Shown here in pieces: positions 25,707 to 34,151 of a DNA stretch of 64,000 bases (its first letter is position 1; each line of letters starts with the position of its first letter). Made by a program: the position numbers and the translations under genes. The notes under the pieces were generated by a model. That model saw only the letters and a list, made by a program, of their open reading frames with translations. It was not told the DNA's origin and did not search any database. Location of the stretch: positions 1 through 64,000 of the forward strand of contig NZ_AZRK01000013.1 in NCBI RefSeq assembly GCF_002895485.1, given 5' to 3'. The stretch comes from Petrotoga sp. 9PWA.NaAc.5.4. GTDB taxonomy: Bacteria > Thermotogota > Thermotogae > Petrotogales > Petrotogaceae.

Positions 25707-27551
25707 ATGAAAATGAAAACACCTGAAAAAAGTTTTTTTGCTCCTGCAAAAGCGTGGAAGTATCTAACAAGAAAGCCTGTAACTATTCCCATGGATGACA
25801 TATTAACTACTCCTCGAGAAGCATCTGATAGGTATAGAGGATTTCATGTAAATGATTGGGAAAAATGCATAGGTTGTGGAACTTGCTCAAAAATATGTCC
25901 TACTGATGCCATAACAATGATAGAATTTAAAGAACTTCCAGACGTCGAAGGGTCCAAAGCAGAAAGACCTTCAATAGATTATGGAAGATGTAGTTTTTGT
26001 GGATTGTGTGTGGATATATGTACGACGGGTTCATTGCAAATGACAAAAGAATATTTACATATATCAAAAGATCCAAGCACCTTCTTTTTTATACCTACAG
26101 AAGATGGGATTCATAGAATGAAAAAATCACTTGGTTACGTTAGAGATGAAAATTCAGATCTACTTGGTTTAGAAAGAGAAGAAATGGAAATCGATCCACC
26201 AGAAGTCAGAAAAACATCCTTTATTGAAATGGTTAAGGGATTTTCAAAAGAGCAGGCGATAAAAGAGGCTTCTCGTTGTGTAGATTGTAGTATATGTGAA
26301 AAAACTTGTCCTGCACATATGAATATAGCAGATTATATAAGAGATATCTATATAGACGACCTTGAAACAGGGTTAAAAGATCTTTACAAGACCAATCCAT
26401 TGCCAGCAGTTTGTGGAAGAATGTGCACACACAAATGTGAAACTGTATGTTCCATAGGTCATAGAGGAGAACCCGTTGCTATTAGATGGTTGAAAAGATA
26501 TATAGTAGACAATGTTCCCCAAGAAAAATATAGAGAAATTTTGAATCAAGAAGTTATAAAAAGGGCAAACGCCAAAGTTGCTATAATAGGAGCAGGACCT
26601 GCCGGGCTTTCTGCTGCATACTTTCTATCTCTGATGGGATATGAAATAACCATATACGAAGAAAAAAACAGGCCTGGAGGAGTACTTAACTACGGTGGCC
26701 CTTCTTATAGATTACCGGATTATGCCTTTGAGCAAGATGTCAATTATATAAAATCTTTGGGAGTAAAAATAATAACAAACACAAAAGTTGGGAAAGATAT
26801 CACCTTAGAAGAATTAAGGGAAAAATGCGATGTAATATTCGCATCTACAGGATTTAACAAAGGGAGGAAACTGCCAATTGAGGGAGCAGACCACGAAAAA
26901 GTCTATGATTCCTTGACTATTTTAGAAGAAATGAAAAACTACGTAAGAGGAGAAGGATCAAAGCCATACATTCCTAAATCATTAGTGGTTATTGGTGGAG
27001 GAAATGTAGCAATGGATGTTGCAAGATCTATGCTTAGACTTCAAAACTTAGAAAATGGTGAATCGGAAGTTCATGTATTAAGTTTAGAAAGAACTTTCGA
27101 TGAAATGCCCGCAGACGAAGATGAAATTGTAGAGGGTAAAGAAGAGGGAGTAAACTTTCATCTTGGCTGGGGACCAGTAAAAGTAGTAGTTGAAGACGGC
27201 AAATTGAAAGGGGTACTATTTAAAAAATGTGTAGAAGTATTTGATGAAAATGGAAGATTTAATCCAAAATATGATGAATCAAAAACAATGATGGTTGAAG
27301 CAGACATGGTTGTTATGACCGTAGGACAAGCTCCAGATTATTCTTATTTACCAGAAGATATACAAAATAAAATAACGATAGAAAGAGGAAAAATCAAAAC
27401 AAACGAATACGGTCAAGTTAAAGGAGTACCTTGGCTGTTTGCAGGTGGAGATATAGTAAATGGGCCAGACATCATACATGGAATTGCTGACGGGCATCGA
27501 GCAGCACAAGGAATAGATAAGTATATAATGGAAGAAAAGATAGTTAAATAA
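25707..27551 (+). CDS. Fusion of MbxN-like 2x[4Fe-4S] subunit and NfnB/GltD-like flavoprotein
   Basis: A 614-residue protein, last in the operon. Residues 1-120 are a NuoI/MbxN-type two-cluster domain (C54, C57, C60, C64 and C95, C98, C101, C105). Residues about 185-250 have eight further cysteines (C191, C194, C197, C201, C236, C240, C244, C248) as in the N-terminal domain of GltD/NfnB. An FAD Rossmann motif GAGPAG (295-300) and an NAD(P) Rossmann VVIGGGNVAMD (about 427-437) follow. It would pass electrons between the membrane complex and NAD(P)H. It ends at a terminator. Reaction direction and donor are inference. Confidence 0.9.
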   Translation: MKMKTPEKSFFAPAKAWKYLTRKPVTIPMDDILTTPREASDRYRGFHVNDWEKCIGCGTCSKICPTDAITMIEFKELPDVEGSKAERPSIDYGRCSFCGLCVDICTTGSLQMTKEYLHISKDPSTFFFIPTEDGIHRMKKSLGYVRDENSDLLGLEREEMEIDPPEVRKTSFIEMVKGFSKEQAIKEASRCVDCSICEKTCPAHMNIADYIRDIYIDDLETGLKDLYKTNPLPAVCGRMCTHKCETVCSIGHRGEPVAIRWLKRYIVDNVPQEKYREILNQEVIKRANAKVAIIGAGPAGLSAAYFLSLMGYEITIYEEKNRPGGVLNYGGPSYRLPDYAFEQDVNYIKSLGVKIITNTKVGKDITLEELREKCDVIFASTGFNKGRKLPIEGADHEKVYDSLTILEEMKNYVRGEGSKPYIPKSLVVIGGGNVAMDVARSMLRLQNLENGESEVHVLSLERTFDEMPADEDEIVEGKEEGVNFHLGWGPVKVVVEDGKLKGVLFKKCVEVFDENGRFNPKYDESKTMMVEADMVVMTVGQAPDYSYLPEDIQNKITIERGKIKTNEYGQVKGVPWLFAGGDIVNGPDIIHGIADGHRAAQGIDKYIMEEKIVK

Positions 27552-27582
27552 AAAGGGGGCAGCGATGCCTCTTTTATTTTTA
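27551..27582 (+). terminator. Terminator of the Mbx-like operon
   Basis: An imperfect hairpin formed by AAAGGGGGCA (27552-27561) and TGCCTCTTTT (27566-27575) with G-U pairs, followed by ATTTTT. From 27583 to 27866 (about 285 bp) I see A/T-rich sequence with a TATAAT at 27783-27788 but no clear -35, probably the MFS promoter region. Confidence 0.75.
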
Positions 27583-27866
27583 AATTGATTTTATTCTCTC
27601 TTTTATTTATTTTCTACATAATTTATTGTAATTTATTTCAATGGAAAATATAGAAGACAGTTAATAAAAGAGAAAGTAGAACAAATTAGACTTTCACTTA
27701 TCATAGGTTTTAATACTTTATGTAGTTAGTTTGTTAATTTTAAATAAAGAGATAAATTTTTTTATAACTTGATTCAAGATGATATAATAATAAAAGCTAC
27801 AATGTAATTAGCCAATTATTAAAATATAATAAAAAAATTAAACCTACTAATATTCTGGAGGTTTGC

Positions 27867-29048
27867 ATGTTAGCTTTACTCGTAATCATTTACATATCTT
27901 TCATCAGTCTCGGCTTACCTGACTCCCTTTTGGGATCTGCTTGGCCAGTCATGTATAAAGATTTATCTGTTTCTGTTTCATATGCAGGAATCCTTTCAAT
28001 GATAGTCTCATTAGGAACTGTAGTTTCAAGTTTTTTGAGCGCGAGATTTATAAAAAGATTCGGAACGGGAAGAGTTACCTTAGTGAGTGTATCAATGACA
28101 GCTATCGCGTTAATTGGTTTTGGCTTATCTCATTCTTTTTTTCTTTTGTTGTTTCTTGCAATTCCTCTTGGATTAGGTGCAGGCTCAGTTGATGCTGCTT
28201 TGAATAACTTTGTTGCCTTGCATTATGAAGCAAAACACATGAATTGGTTGCATAGCTTTTGGGGAGTCGGAGTAACAACAGGACCTGTAATTATGTCTTT
28301 TTGGCTTGCAAAGAATAATAACTGGAATATGGGTTATATAACAATAGGCATCATTCAAAGTGTTTTAGTTGTTGTTTTAATAATATCTCTCCCACTTTGG
28401 AATAACTCACCAATAGAAAAAAAGAGAACACAAAACCATGGTAATAAAGGAGAAGATATTAAAGCACTTTCTTTATCTCAAATTTTAAAAATTCCAAAAT
28501 CTAAGATGGCATTACTTGCTTTTTTTTCTTACTGTTCTTTAGAATTAACAACCGGACTTTGGGCAAGCAGTTATGCGGTAAATAATTATGGAGTGTTATC
28601 AGAGATTGCCGCTTTTTGGACATCTGTTTATTATTTAGGAATCACTATAGGTCGTTTTTTTTCTGGTTTTATGTCCATTAGATTTTCAAACAAACAATTA
28701 ATCAAAATTGGTTTAAGTATTATTTTTGTTGGAATTACACTGATTATACTGCCTTTGCCCGTTTGGAAAATTCCTATTGGATTATCCTTTATAGGGTTAG
28801 GCTGTGCACCTATTTATCCTAGCATGCTTCATCAGACTCCCAGGATATTTGGTAAAGAACTTTCTCAGTCAATGATGGGTGTTCAGATGGCGTTTGCTTA
28901 TAGTGGTTCTACTTTTACACCCCTCTTATTTGGTTTAATTGCCGAGTATATTAATATTTCATTATTTCCTGCTTTTCTTTTGATATTGGCTTTTATTTTA
29001 TTATTTACAACTGAAATTGTAAATGGTAAAATTATTTTTGATGAATAA
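27867..29048 (+). CDS. Major facilitator superfamily transporter
   Basis: A 393-residue membrane protein with about 12 helices. It has the loop 2-3 motif ARFIKRFGTGRVTL and the GLGAGSVDAALNNFVALHY segment found in FucP/YbjJ-like sugar permeases or exporters. The CTGGAGG site upstream supports the ATG. It stands alone between a terminator and a repeat copy. The substrate is unknown. Confidence 0.88.
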   Translation: MLALLVIIYISFISLGLPDSLLGSAWPVMYKDLSVSVSYAGILSMIVSLGTVVSSFLSARFIKRFGTGRVTLVSVSMTAIALIGFGLSHSFFLLLFLAIPLGLGAGSVDAALNNFVALHYEAKHMNWLHSFWGVGVTTGPVIMSFWLAKNNNWNMGYITIGIIQSVLVVVLIISLPLWNNSPIEKKRTQNHGNKGEDIKALSLSQILKIPKSKMALLAFFSYCSLELTTGLWASSYAVNNYGVLSEIAAFWTSVYYLGITIGRFFSGFMSIRFSNKQLIKIGLSIIFVGITLIILPLPVWKIPIGLSFIGLGCAPIYPSMLHQTPRIFGKELSQSMMGVQMAFAYSGSTFTPLLFGLIAEYINISLFPAFLLILAFILLFTTEIVNGKIIFDE

Positions 29049-29075
29049 AATTATTTTTGAGTTTTATATTTTAAA

Positions 29076-29298
29076 GACTTTAGAAATGAAAATTTTTTAA
29101 TAATAAGCTTTTGAATTTATAAAGAGTTTAGGGCGTAGTCCTTTCGCTCTTTCCTGGCTACAAGTACTGAAAAGATTAAAGAAATTGGGAATTAGTAAGG
29201 ATTAGAAGCGGGGAGGTATTTTCTAAAAAGTTAAACACTAAGATACTTATAAAATATGAATTTCATAATTTTTAAAGGCAGTAATTTTATATTTAGGG
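29076..29298 (+). repeat. Interspersed 5'-leader repeat, copy upstream of the BMP gene
   Basis: Full-length but diverged. GACTTTAGAAATGAAAATTT opens it, then GTTTAGGGCGTAGTCCTTTC, CTGGCTACAAGTACTGAAA, GGATTAGAAGCGGGGAGG and AAAAAGTTAAACACTAAG. It ends in a TTTTTAAAGGCAGTAATTTT segment next to the SD. It starts within 30 bp of the MFS stop. Confidence 0.78.
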
Positions 29299-29310
29299 AG
29301 GAGATAAAGC

Positions 29311-30408
29311 ATGAAAAAGTTTACATCGATACTTTTATTTATGGTTCTTATTCTAACAAGCAGTTTTTCGTTTAAGGTCGTTATGGTTACTGATGCAGGT
29401 GGATTAGGAGACAAATCATTTAATGACGGAACTTGGGAAGGCATTCAAATGGCAGTAAGAGAGTTTAAAGGTGTTGAAGGTGACGTTATTATTTCTAAAG
29501 AACAGACTGATTATTTATCGAATTTGAGTAGAGCGGCTCAAAATGCTGATTTAGTTGTGGGAGTAGGTTTTTTAATGTCTGACGTACTTTTTAGTGTTGC
29601 AGCTCAATATCCAGATACATATTTCATCGGAATTGATATCGAACCTTCCCCAGGTCAAATTATTCCCGGAAATCTTGCTCTTTATACTTTTAAAGAAGAA
29701 GAAGCCGGCTTTTTATTAGGATATATTGCGGCTTCTATGTCAAAAACTAACAAAGTAGGCTTTATTGGAGGATTGGAAATTCCTCCAGTAAAAAGATATG
29801 AAATAGGTTATAAATCAGGAGTAAAAGCCTACAATGACATTAAAGGTAAAAAAGTTGAAGTTATAACGGGTTATGTAGGCAGTTTTACAGATGCTGGAAA
29901 AACAAAGCAAATAGCCCTTTCTCAATATAATCTGGGAGCTGACATAGTATTTACAGGAGTAACAACGGGAGCAGTTATAGATGCTGCAAAAGAAAAAGGT
30001 TCTTCTTTTTATGAACTACCAATGAATGCTCCATTACATCAAATAATAGATAAATACTATGAAAAAGGAATGGGATATTTTGTAATAGGGTATGATATGG
30101 ATCAAGATTTTATGGCTCCTGGCTATGTTTTAACGAGTTCGAGAAAAAAGGTAGATGTTGCAACTTTTGAAGGAATTTCATCCGCAATCTTTGACAGAGT
30201 TTTTCAATCAGGACATCACGTGTTAGGAATAGCTGATGATGCAGTAGGTCTTTCGCAAATGAAATATACAAAAGGGATGGTACCTAATGAGGCGATAGCT
30301 GAATTAGCTTATTTAGAAAAACTTGTTAAAGATAAAGAAATTTCTATCCCTAATAATGAATCTTCGCTAAATATATTTAACTTATCTCATATAACTTTTC
30401 CATTTTAA
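29311..30408 (+). CDS. BMP family substrate-binding protein (PnrA/Med-like)
   Basis: A 365-residue exported binding protein of the Bmp/PnrA family, whose members bind purine nucleosides or act as ABC binding components. A signal peptide (MKKFTSILLFMVLILTSSFS, no lipobox Cys) precedes VTDAGGLGDKSFNDGTWEG, the family hallmark; FTGVTTGAVIDAA and YFVIGYDMDQ follow. The GGGAGG site fixes the start. No ABC ATPase or permease gene is adjacent, so it must work with a transporter encoded elsewhere. Confidence 0.9.
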   Translation: MKKFTSILLFMVLILTSSFSFKVVMVTDAGGLGDKSFNDGTWEGIQMAVREFKGVEGDVIISKEQTDYLSNLSRAAQNADLVVGVGFLMSDVLFSVAAQYPDTYFIGIDIEPSPGQIIPGNLALYTFKEEEAGFLLGYIAASMSKTNKVGFIGGLEIPPVKRYEIGYKSGVKAYNDIKGKKVEVITGYVGSFTDAGKTKQIALSQYNLGADIVFTGVTTGAVIDAAKEKGSSFYELPMNAPLHQIIDKYYEKGMGYFVIGYDMDQDFMAPGYVLTSSRKKVDVATFEGISSAIFDRVFQSGHHVLGIADDAVGLSQMKYTKGMVPNEAIAELAYLEKLVKDKEISIPNNESSLNIFNLSHITFPF

Positions 30409-30429
30409 ATTCCTACATTAAAAAATTAA

Positions 30430-30466
30430 AATACTATAGACGTCTACATTGTCTATAGTATTTTTT
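30430..30466 (+). terminator. Terminator after the BMP gene
   Basis: AATACTATAGAC (30430-30441) pairs perfectly with GTCTATAGTATT (30451-30462) around GTCTACATT, and runs into six T. Confidence 0.88.
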
Positions 30467-30492
30467 AGGTTACTTCAGGTGTTAGCTTCAGG

Positions 30493-30518
30493 AAAAGGGC
30501 AATCGCCCTTTTTATTTT
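30493..30518. terminator. Convergent-gene terminator hairpin
   Basis: AAAAGGGC (30493-30500), loop AATC, GCCCTTTT (30505-30512). It overlaps the stop region of the minus-strand hydrolase and is followed by T-rich sequence on the plus strand. Confidence 0.7.
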
Positions 30519-31510
30519 TCAAACTTAGCGATATATTTAAGATTAATAAACTGGTAAGCTATTCCTTCAAATTTCATTTGATTCACAATGATATTAGAAA
30601 TCAATCTTTGAAAAGGTAACCAACTTATATGGTCTATAGGCAACACTATTTTGTTTGGTTTTCCTAAATTGAGCCAAAGTATTTTTCTTGTGCTTTTTGG
30701 TAAAGTCATATCAAAGGCAGCTTCCAAAAAAGTAACTTTTTCTCGTGGAACAAATTTAGCGTATATTGCCGGATCAACCTTTAATAAAGGATGAATATTA
30801 CTATTTAAAATTTCATCAACAGATCTAAACCTTTCTAATTCTTTAAAAGCATCATTAAAAGTTTTTATCAAAAGGTCTTTATTATCCAAAAAAGTTGATT
30901 CGTCTTTATTATTTAATAGCTCCCTTCTTGCATATTCGAGAGTGGGAGAATGCCAAATAAGTTCAGCCATGTTTCCACCACTGGCAATTATAAAATTATG
31001 ATTAATACTTGAGCTTAAAGCATTGACTATAACTGAAATCATACCTCCTAAACAATATCCGATTAAACAATTTTTTTCATGCCATAATTCATGTGCTTTA
31101 AGAAAATCCAATATAGTTAATATATCTACCACAGCATGTTCCCAGGTGTTTGAAATCTTTTCCATGCTATCAGAAAAGTAATTTTTCCCACTTGTAGAAC
31201 CATCTGATGTTCTTGTATAATTATCAGGAAGAATAGGAACAATTGCTCTAACGCCTAAATGAGAAAAATAACGACCTATTCTTAGAATATAGGTTATATT
31301 TTTAGTTCCCAATCCATGAAGAATTAAAACAGACCCAACAGCTTTTTGTTTAGGTTCAAAAAGATAAAGTTCTATCGTTTTAGTACCTTTTTTAGGAAAA
31401 CTATATAAAGAATCAAATTTTATTAGAGATTCTTTAAACATTTTTCCTTTATTTAAATATGCTTTTGAAAAATCTATCTCTTTCTTAACATAATTAAAAT
31501 TTACAGACAT
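30512..31510 (-). CDS. Alpha/beta hydrolase with GxCxG nucleophile motif
   Basis: About 332 residues, alpha/beta-hydrolase fold. The oxyanion region reads VLILHGLG and the nucleophile elbow is IGYCLGGM, with Cys in place of Ser, as in dienelactone hydrolases and PHA synthases. A later Asp (AAFDMTLP) and His (PIDHISWLP) could complete a triad. The ATG at 31510 is set 9 bases after AGGGA and preferred to a GTG at 31519. It lies 20 bp after another hydrolase, so the two are probably co-transcribed. The substrate is unknown. Confidence 0.75.
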   Translation of the reverse strand: MSVNFNYVKKEIDFSKAYLNKGKMFKESLIKFDSLYSFPKKGTKTIELYLFEPKQKAVGSVLILHGLGTKNITYILRIGRYFSHLGVRAIVPILPDNYTRTSDGSTSGKNYFSDSMEKISNTWEHAVVDILTILDFLKAHELWHEKNCLIGYCLGGMISVIVNALSSSINHNFIIASGGNMAELIWHSPTLEYARRELLNNKDESTFLDNKDLLIKTFNDAFKELERFRSVDEILNSNIHPLLKVDPAIYAKFVPREKVTFLEAAFDMTLPKSTRKILWLNLGKPNKIVLPIDHISWLPFQRLISNIIVNQMKFEGIAYQFINLKYIAKFEK

Positions 31511-31529
31511 TTTATACACTCCCTAAAAA

Positions 31530-32450
31530 TTAGTTTAAAACAACAGATTTTTCTTTCTCACAAACTTCCTTCATAAAATTCACTGTTTTTTCAACAAATT
31601 TTATCGTCAAAAAATCTTTTAACTCTAATTCAAAAGAATGATCTCCTTTAGGATGAATAAGTAAAGAAACATCGACTCCAAATTCTTTTAATTTTTTATA
31701 AAGTTTTATAGAAGAATCTACAGGAACAGTAGTGTCTTTTTTACCATGAACCAAAAGTGTTGGGATCATATATTTAGAGACATAATTTATGGGAGAATAC
31801 AATTTATAATCTTCTATTTTTCTTTTCGGAGATCCTTTCATAGTAGTAGTAATTGCAAACTTTGCAAAGAGTGATTCAACTTGTTGATTCCATAAGTCTA
31901 ATAGATCTGCTGGCGCATACCATGAAACTACTCCTGTTATACCTTGCATTTCCTCCCAATTATGATTAAAGGTATGATAAGCAGCATAATAAAGAGATAA
32001 TGTACCGCCTGCAGATGTTCCCATTAAGATAATTTTGTTTTTATCAATATTTAAATCCTTAGCATGAGTTTTTATATATTGCAAAGCGTTAGAATAATCT
32101 TCTATTAATGCTTCATATTTGTGAAAATAAGCATACCTATAATCAATGGAAACTACCGCAAATCCCCTACTGGCTAAAAATTTTGCCCAGGCAGTAGCAC
32201 TTGCCAACTTTCTACTTCCAGTTATCCAGCCTCCCCCATGTGCAAAGAAAACAACGGGAAAGGCATTTTTCTTTTTTGAAGGAAAATATATGTCAAATTT
32301 CAACGGAACTGTTTCTTCCTTATATACAAATGTATGAGGACCATTATAAGAATTTTTTTCACTTCTAATGGAAGACGTCCAAGTATTGATTTTCTTATTG
32401 TTTTCAAATTTAACAACAAAACAATAAAAAAAGCTAAAAGAAAATTCCAA
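31530..32450 (-). CDS. Alpha/beta hydrolase (BD-FAE-like), apparent frameshift near its N-terminus
   Basis: The C-terminal 270 residues are a clear esterase/lipase-type hydrolase. The oxyanion motif is FFAHGGGWITG, the nucleophile is MGTSAGGTLS, and Asp (HGKKDTTVP) and His (KGDHSFE) complete the triad. The frame can only be opened by a TTG at 32450 that has no ribosome site. Upstream, a frame with a basic N-terminus and a strong membrane helix runs from 32578 and overlaps this one. The two would join by a -1 shift at either of two seven-T tracts on the coding strand. The intact product would be a membrane-anchored esterase. Confidence 0.8.
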   Translation of the reverse strand: MEFSFSFFYCFVVKFENNKKINTWTSSIRSEKNSYNGPHTFVYKEETVPLKFDIYFPSKKKNAFPVVFFAHGGGWITGSRKLASATAWAKFLASRGFAVVSIDYRYAYFHKYEALIEDYSNALQYIKTHAKDLNIDKNKIILMGTSAGGTLSLYYAAYHTFNHNWEEMQGITGVVSWYAPADLLDLWNQQVESLFAKFAITTTMKGSPKRKIEDYKLYSPINYVSKYMIPTLLVHGKKDTTVPVDSSIKLYKKLKEFGVDVSLLIHPKGDHSFELELKDFLTIKFVEKTVNFMKEVCEKEKSVVLN

Positions 32451-32578
32451 AAAAACAAAAGAAATACAAAAATAGTTCCTATCAACTTAAAAAATTTTTT
32501 TAAAAATTTGACGTTAGATTTTGTTTTTAAATCTTTGTCTTCAACTTGTCCTTCCAAATTTTTCGAGATTTTAACCAC
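32396..32578 (-). pseudogene. N-terminal membrane-anchor part of the hydrolase, in a shifted frame
   Basis: A GTG-initiated frame (32578) encodes a basic start and the helix KLIGTIFVFLLFFWNFLLAFF, then loses sense where the hydrolase frame takes over. T7 tracts on the coding strand lie opposite 32426-32432 and 32449-32455. It could be a broken gene, a sequencing error in a homopolymer, or a slippage site. The ribosome site upstream is poor. Confidence 0.5.
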
Positions 32579-32679
32579 TCCATATTTATATTTCTTAAGG
32601 AAAAACTTTAAAATTTAATAAAAATGAATTTTTATTAATGAAATTATAGCATATTTTATTAAATAAAAGCAAAAAAATG

Positions 32680-32702
32680 AAAGACGGCATTCCGCCGCCT
32701 TT
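32680..32702 (-). terminator. Terminator of the small lysine-rich ORF
   Basis: On the minus strand AAAGGCGGC pairs with GCCGTCTTT (one G-U) around GGAAT, followed by CATTTTTTT. It lies 28 bp after the stop of the small ORF. Confidence 0.8.
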
Positions 32703-32729
32703 TTTATTACTTTTTAATCCTTAGTTTTA

Positions 32730-32879
32730 CTACTTTTTATCTTTCTTTTGATTGTCCTGTGGCTTACCTTTTTTATCTTTCTTATCTTTTTCAGGTTTTT
32801 TGTCCACAGTCCCGCCTCCCTTGGCATTTAGCCCTAATAATGGAAAAAATGGTAACACCATATTTTTTAATCTTTTCAT
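32730..32879 (-). CDS. 49-residue lysine-rich small protein, apparently leaderless
   Basis: The ORF starts MKRLKNMVLPFFPLLGLNAK and ends in a charged tail rich in Lys, Asp and Gly-Lys (PEKDKKDKKGKPQDNQKKDKK, last 21 residues less the final K shown split as PEKDKKDKKGK and PQDNQKKDKK). It has a short hydrophobic patch at residues 8-18. No Shine-Dalgarno sequence precedes the ATG, but a promoter (TTGCTT-17-TATAAT) ends 5 bases before it and a terminator follows, so it forms a complete transcription unit. I do not recognise a family. Confidence 0.6.
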   Translation of the reverse strand: MKRLKNMVLPFFPLLGLNAKGGGTVDKKPEKDKKDKKGKPQDNQKKDKK

Positions 32880-32884
32880 TAATT

Positions 32885-32913
32885 ATTATATCATACAATG
32901 GGATTCAAAGCAA
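32885..32913 (-). promoter_or_regulatory. Promoter of the small lysine-rich ORF
   Basis: On the minus strand TTGCTT (32908-32913), 17-base spacer, TATAAT (32885-32890). Only five bases separate the -10 box from the ATG at 32879, so the expected start point falls on or next to the start codon. Confidence 0.65.
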
Positions 32914-32951
32914 TTGATTTTCAAAAAAATTTTAAAGTCTAAAACATACAA

Positions 32952-34151
32952 TTATTCATTTTCTCCAAAAACAACTCGCCTATTAGCAACAAAAATATCT
33001 GATTCTAAATAATAATTTGTGAAAAAAATATATTTTTTATCAGGGGAGTAAGATGGATAAAAACAATCATTGGTCATTGATTTAGTCAAATTTCTTTTTT
33101 CTTCATTATTATATTCGTAAATATTGAAGTATCTCCCATCAAATTCAGAAAAAACCAATAAATTGGAACCATTAGACCAATTATCTGTTTGATTTTTAGA
33201 AGTTTTTATTAAAGGAAATATTTCATTATTATCATCTAAATAATACAAATTCATATCAGCATTATTTAAATCGACCCCATAAAAACTGATTTTGTTACTA
33301 TCCCACTTTACAGGTCTAAATTTTAAAATATCTTTAGAATCACTCAATTTTTCGAGTTTATTATAAAATAGATCATAAATCCAGATCTCCGTGTGTTGAT
33401 TAGTATCTTCTTCCATTGTAAATAAAATCAAGGTATTGTCATAAAAATAAGGCGAGTAAGCATTTTTGCCTGGAGGGTTCACTCTTGAAATTTCTTTGGT
33501 TTTAAGATTGTACAAAACAATATCCCATTTTCCAAACATACTTGTTTGAAAAACTAAAAAATTCTCATTAGGTGAGATGTCAGGAAAGTATTCAGCTGAA
33601 TATTCTAAAGAAATTTTTTCTTCTGTTCCTGTTTCAAAGTTAAATATATAAACTTCTCTATTACCTATATATCTATCACTTATGAAATATAGTTTATTGT
33701 TTTGAAATACTGGGTATTCATCTACTCCTTTCCAAAAGGTTAGCTGTAAAAAATCCCAGTTATCACTATACAAGAATCTTTGCATAGAAACTATTTCCAA
33801 AGCCTTTACAGAAAATTTTTCTACCCAATCAGCTGTTTCTAAATTTTTGTCAGAATAAGAAAAAGTTCCTCCATGGAAATATCCAAAGGCTGTAGTTACA
33901 TTTTCTTTGGAATTTGTATAAATATTTAAGACAACATCATAACCTTCAGATAAATTAGAATGCGAATTAATATCTTTAATTTCTGTATTGTACATGTAAC
34001 TTCCAACATTCTTGATTTTTTCTGCTATTTGTTTGCTAATCCATGTATTATCATTTAAATTTATAACCATCCTATCTTTAGATAGATTAGCAGATAGTCC
34101 CATGAAACTTATTATAAAAAATAGTAACATGCAAAATGTTTTTTTTCTCAT
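32952..34151 (-). CDS. Exported TolB-like beta-propeller protein
   Basis: A 399-residue secreted protein. A signal peptide (MRKKTFCMLLFFIISFMGLS) precedes an N-terminal domain of about 125 residues similar to that of TolB. At least four PD40/TolB-type repeats follow, with motifs such as YFISDRYIGNREVYIF, EYFPDISPNENFLVFQT and CFYPSYSPDKKYIFFTN. No tol or pal genes are near. The organism probably uses it as a periplasmic scaffold, but the partner is unknown. Confidence 0.85.
   Translation of the reverse strand: MRKKTFCMLLFFIISFMGLSANLSKDRMVINLNDNTWISKQIAEKIKNVGSYMYNTEIKDINSHSNLSEGYDVVLNIYTNSKENVTTAFGYFHGGTFSYSDKNLETADWVEKFSVKALEIVSMQRFLYSDNWDFLQLTFWKGVDEYPVFQNNKLYFISDRYIGNREVYIFNFETGTEEKISLEYSAEYFPDISPNENFLVFQTSMFGKWDIVLYNLKTKEISRVNPPGKNAYSPYFYDNTLILFTMEEDTNQHTEIWIYDLFYNKLEKLSDSKDILKFRPVKWDSNKISFYGVDLNNADMNLYYLDDNNEIFPLIKTSKNQTDNWSNGSNLLVFSEFDGRYFNIYEYNNEEKRNLTKSMTNDCFYPSYSPDKKYIFFTNYYLESDIFVANRRVVFGENE

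Noticed and set aside
16954-27551. Group 4 NiFe hydrogenase
   Set aside because: The large subunit lacks both CxxC motifs needed for the NiFe centre.
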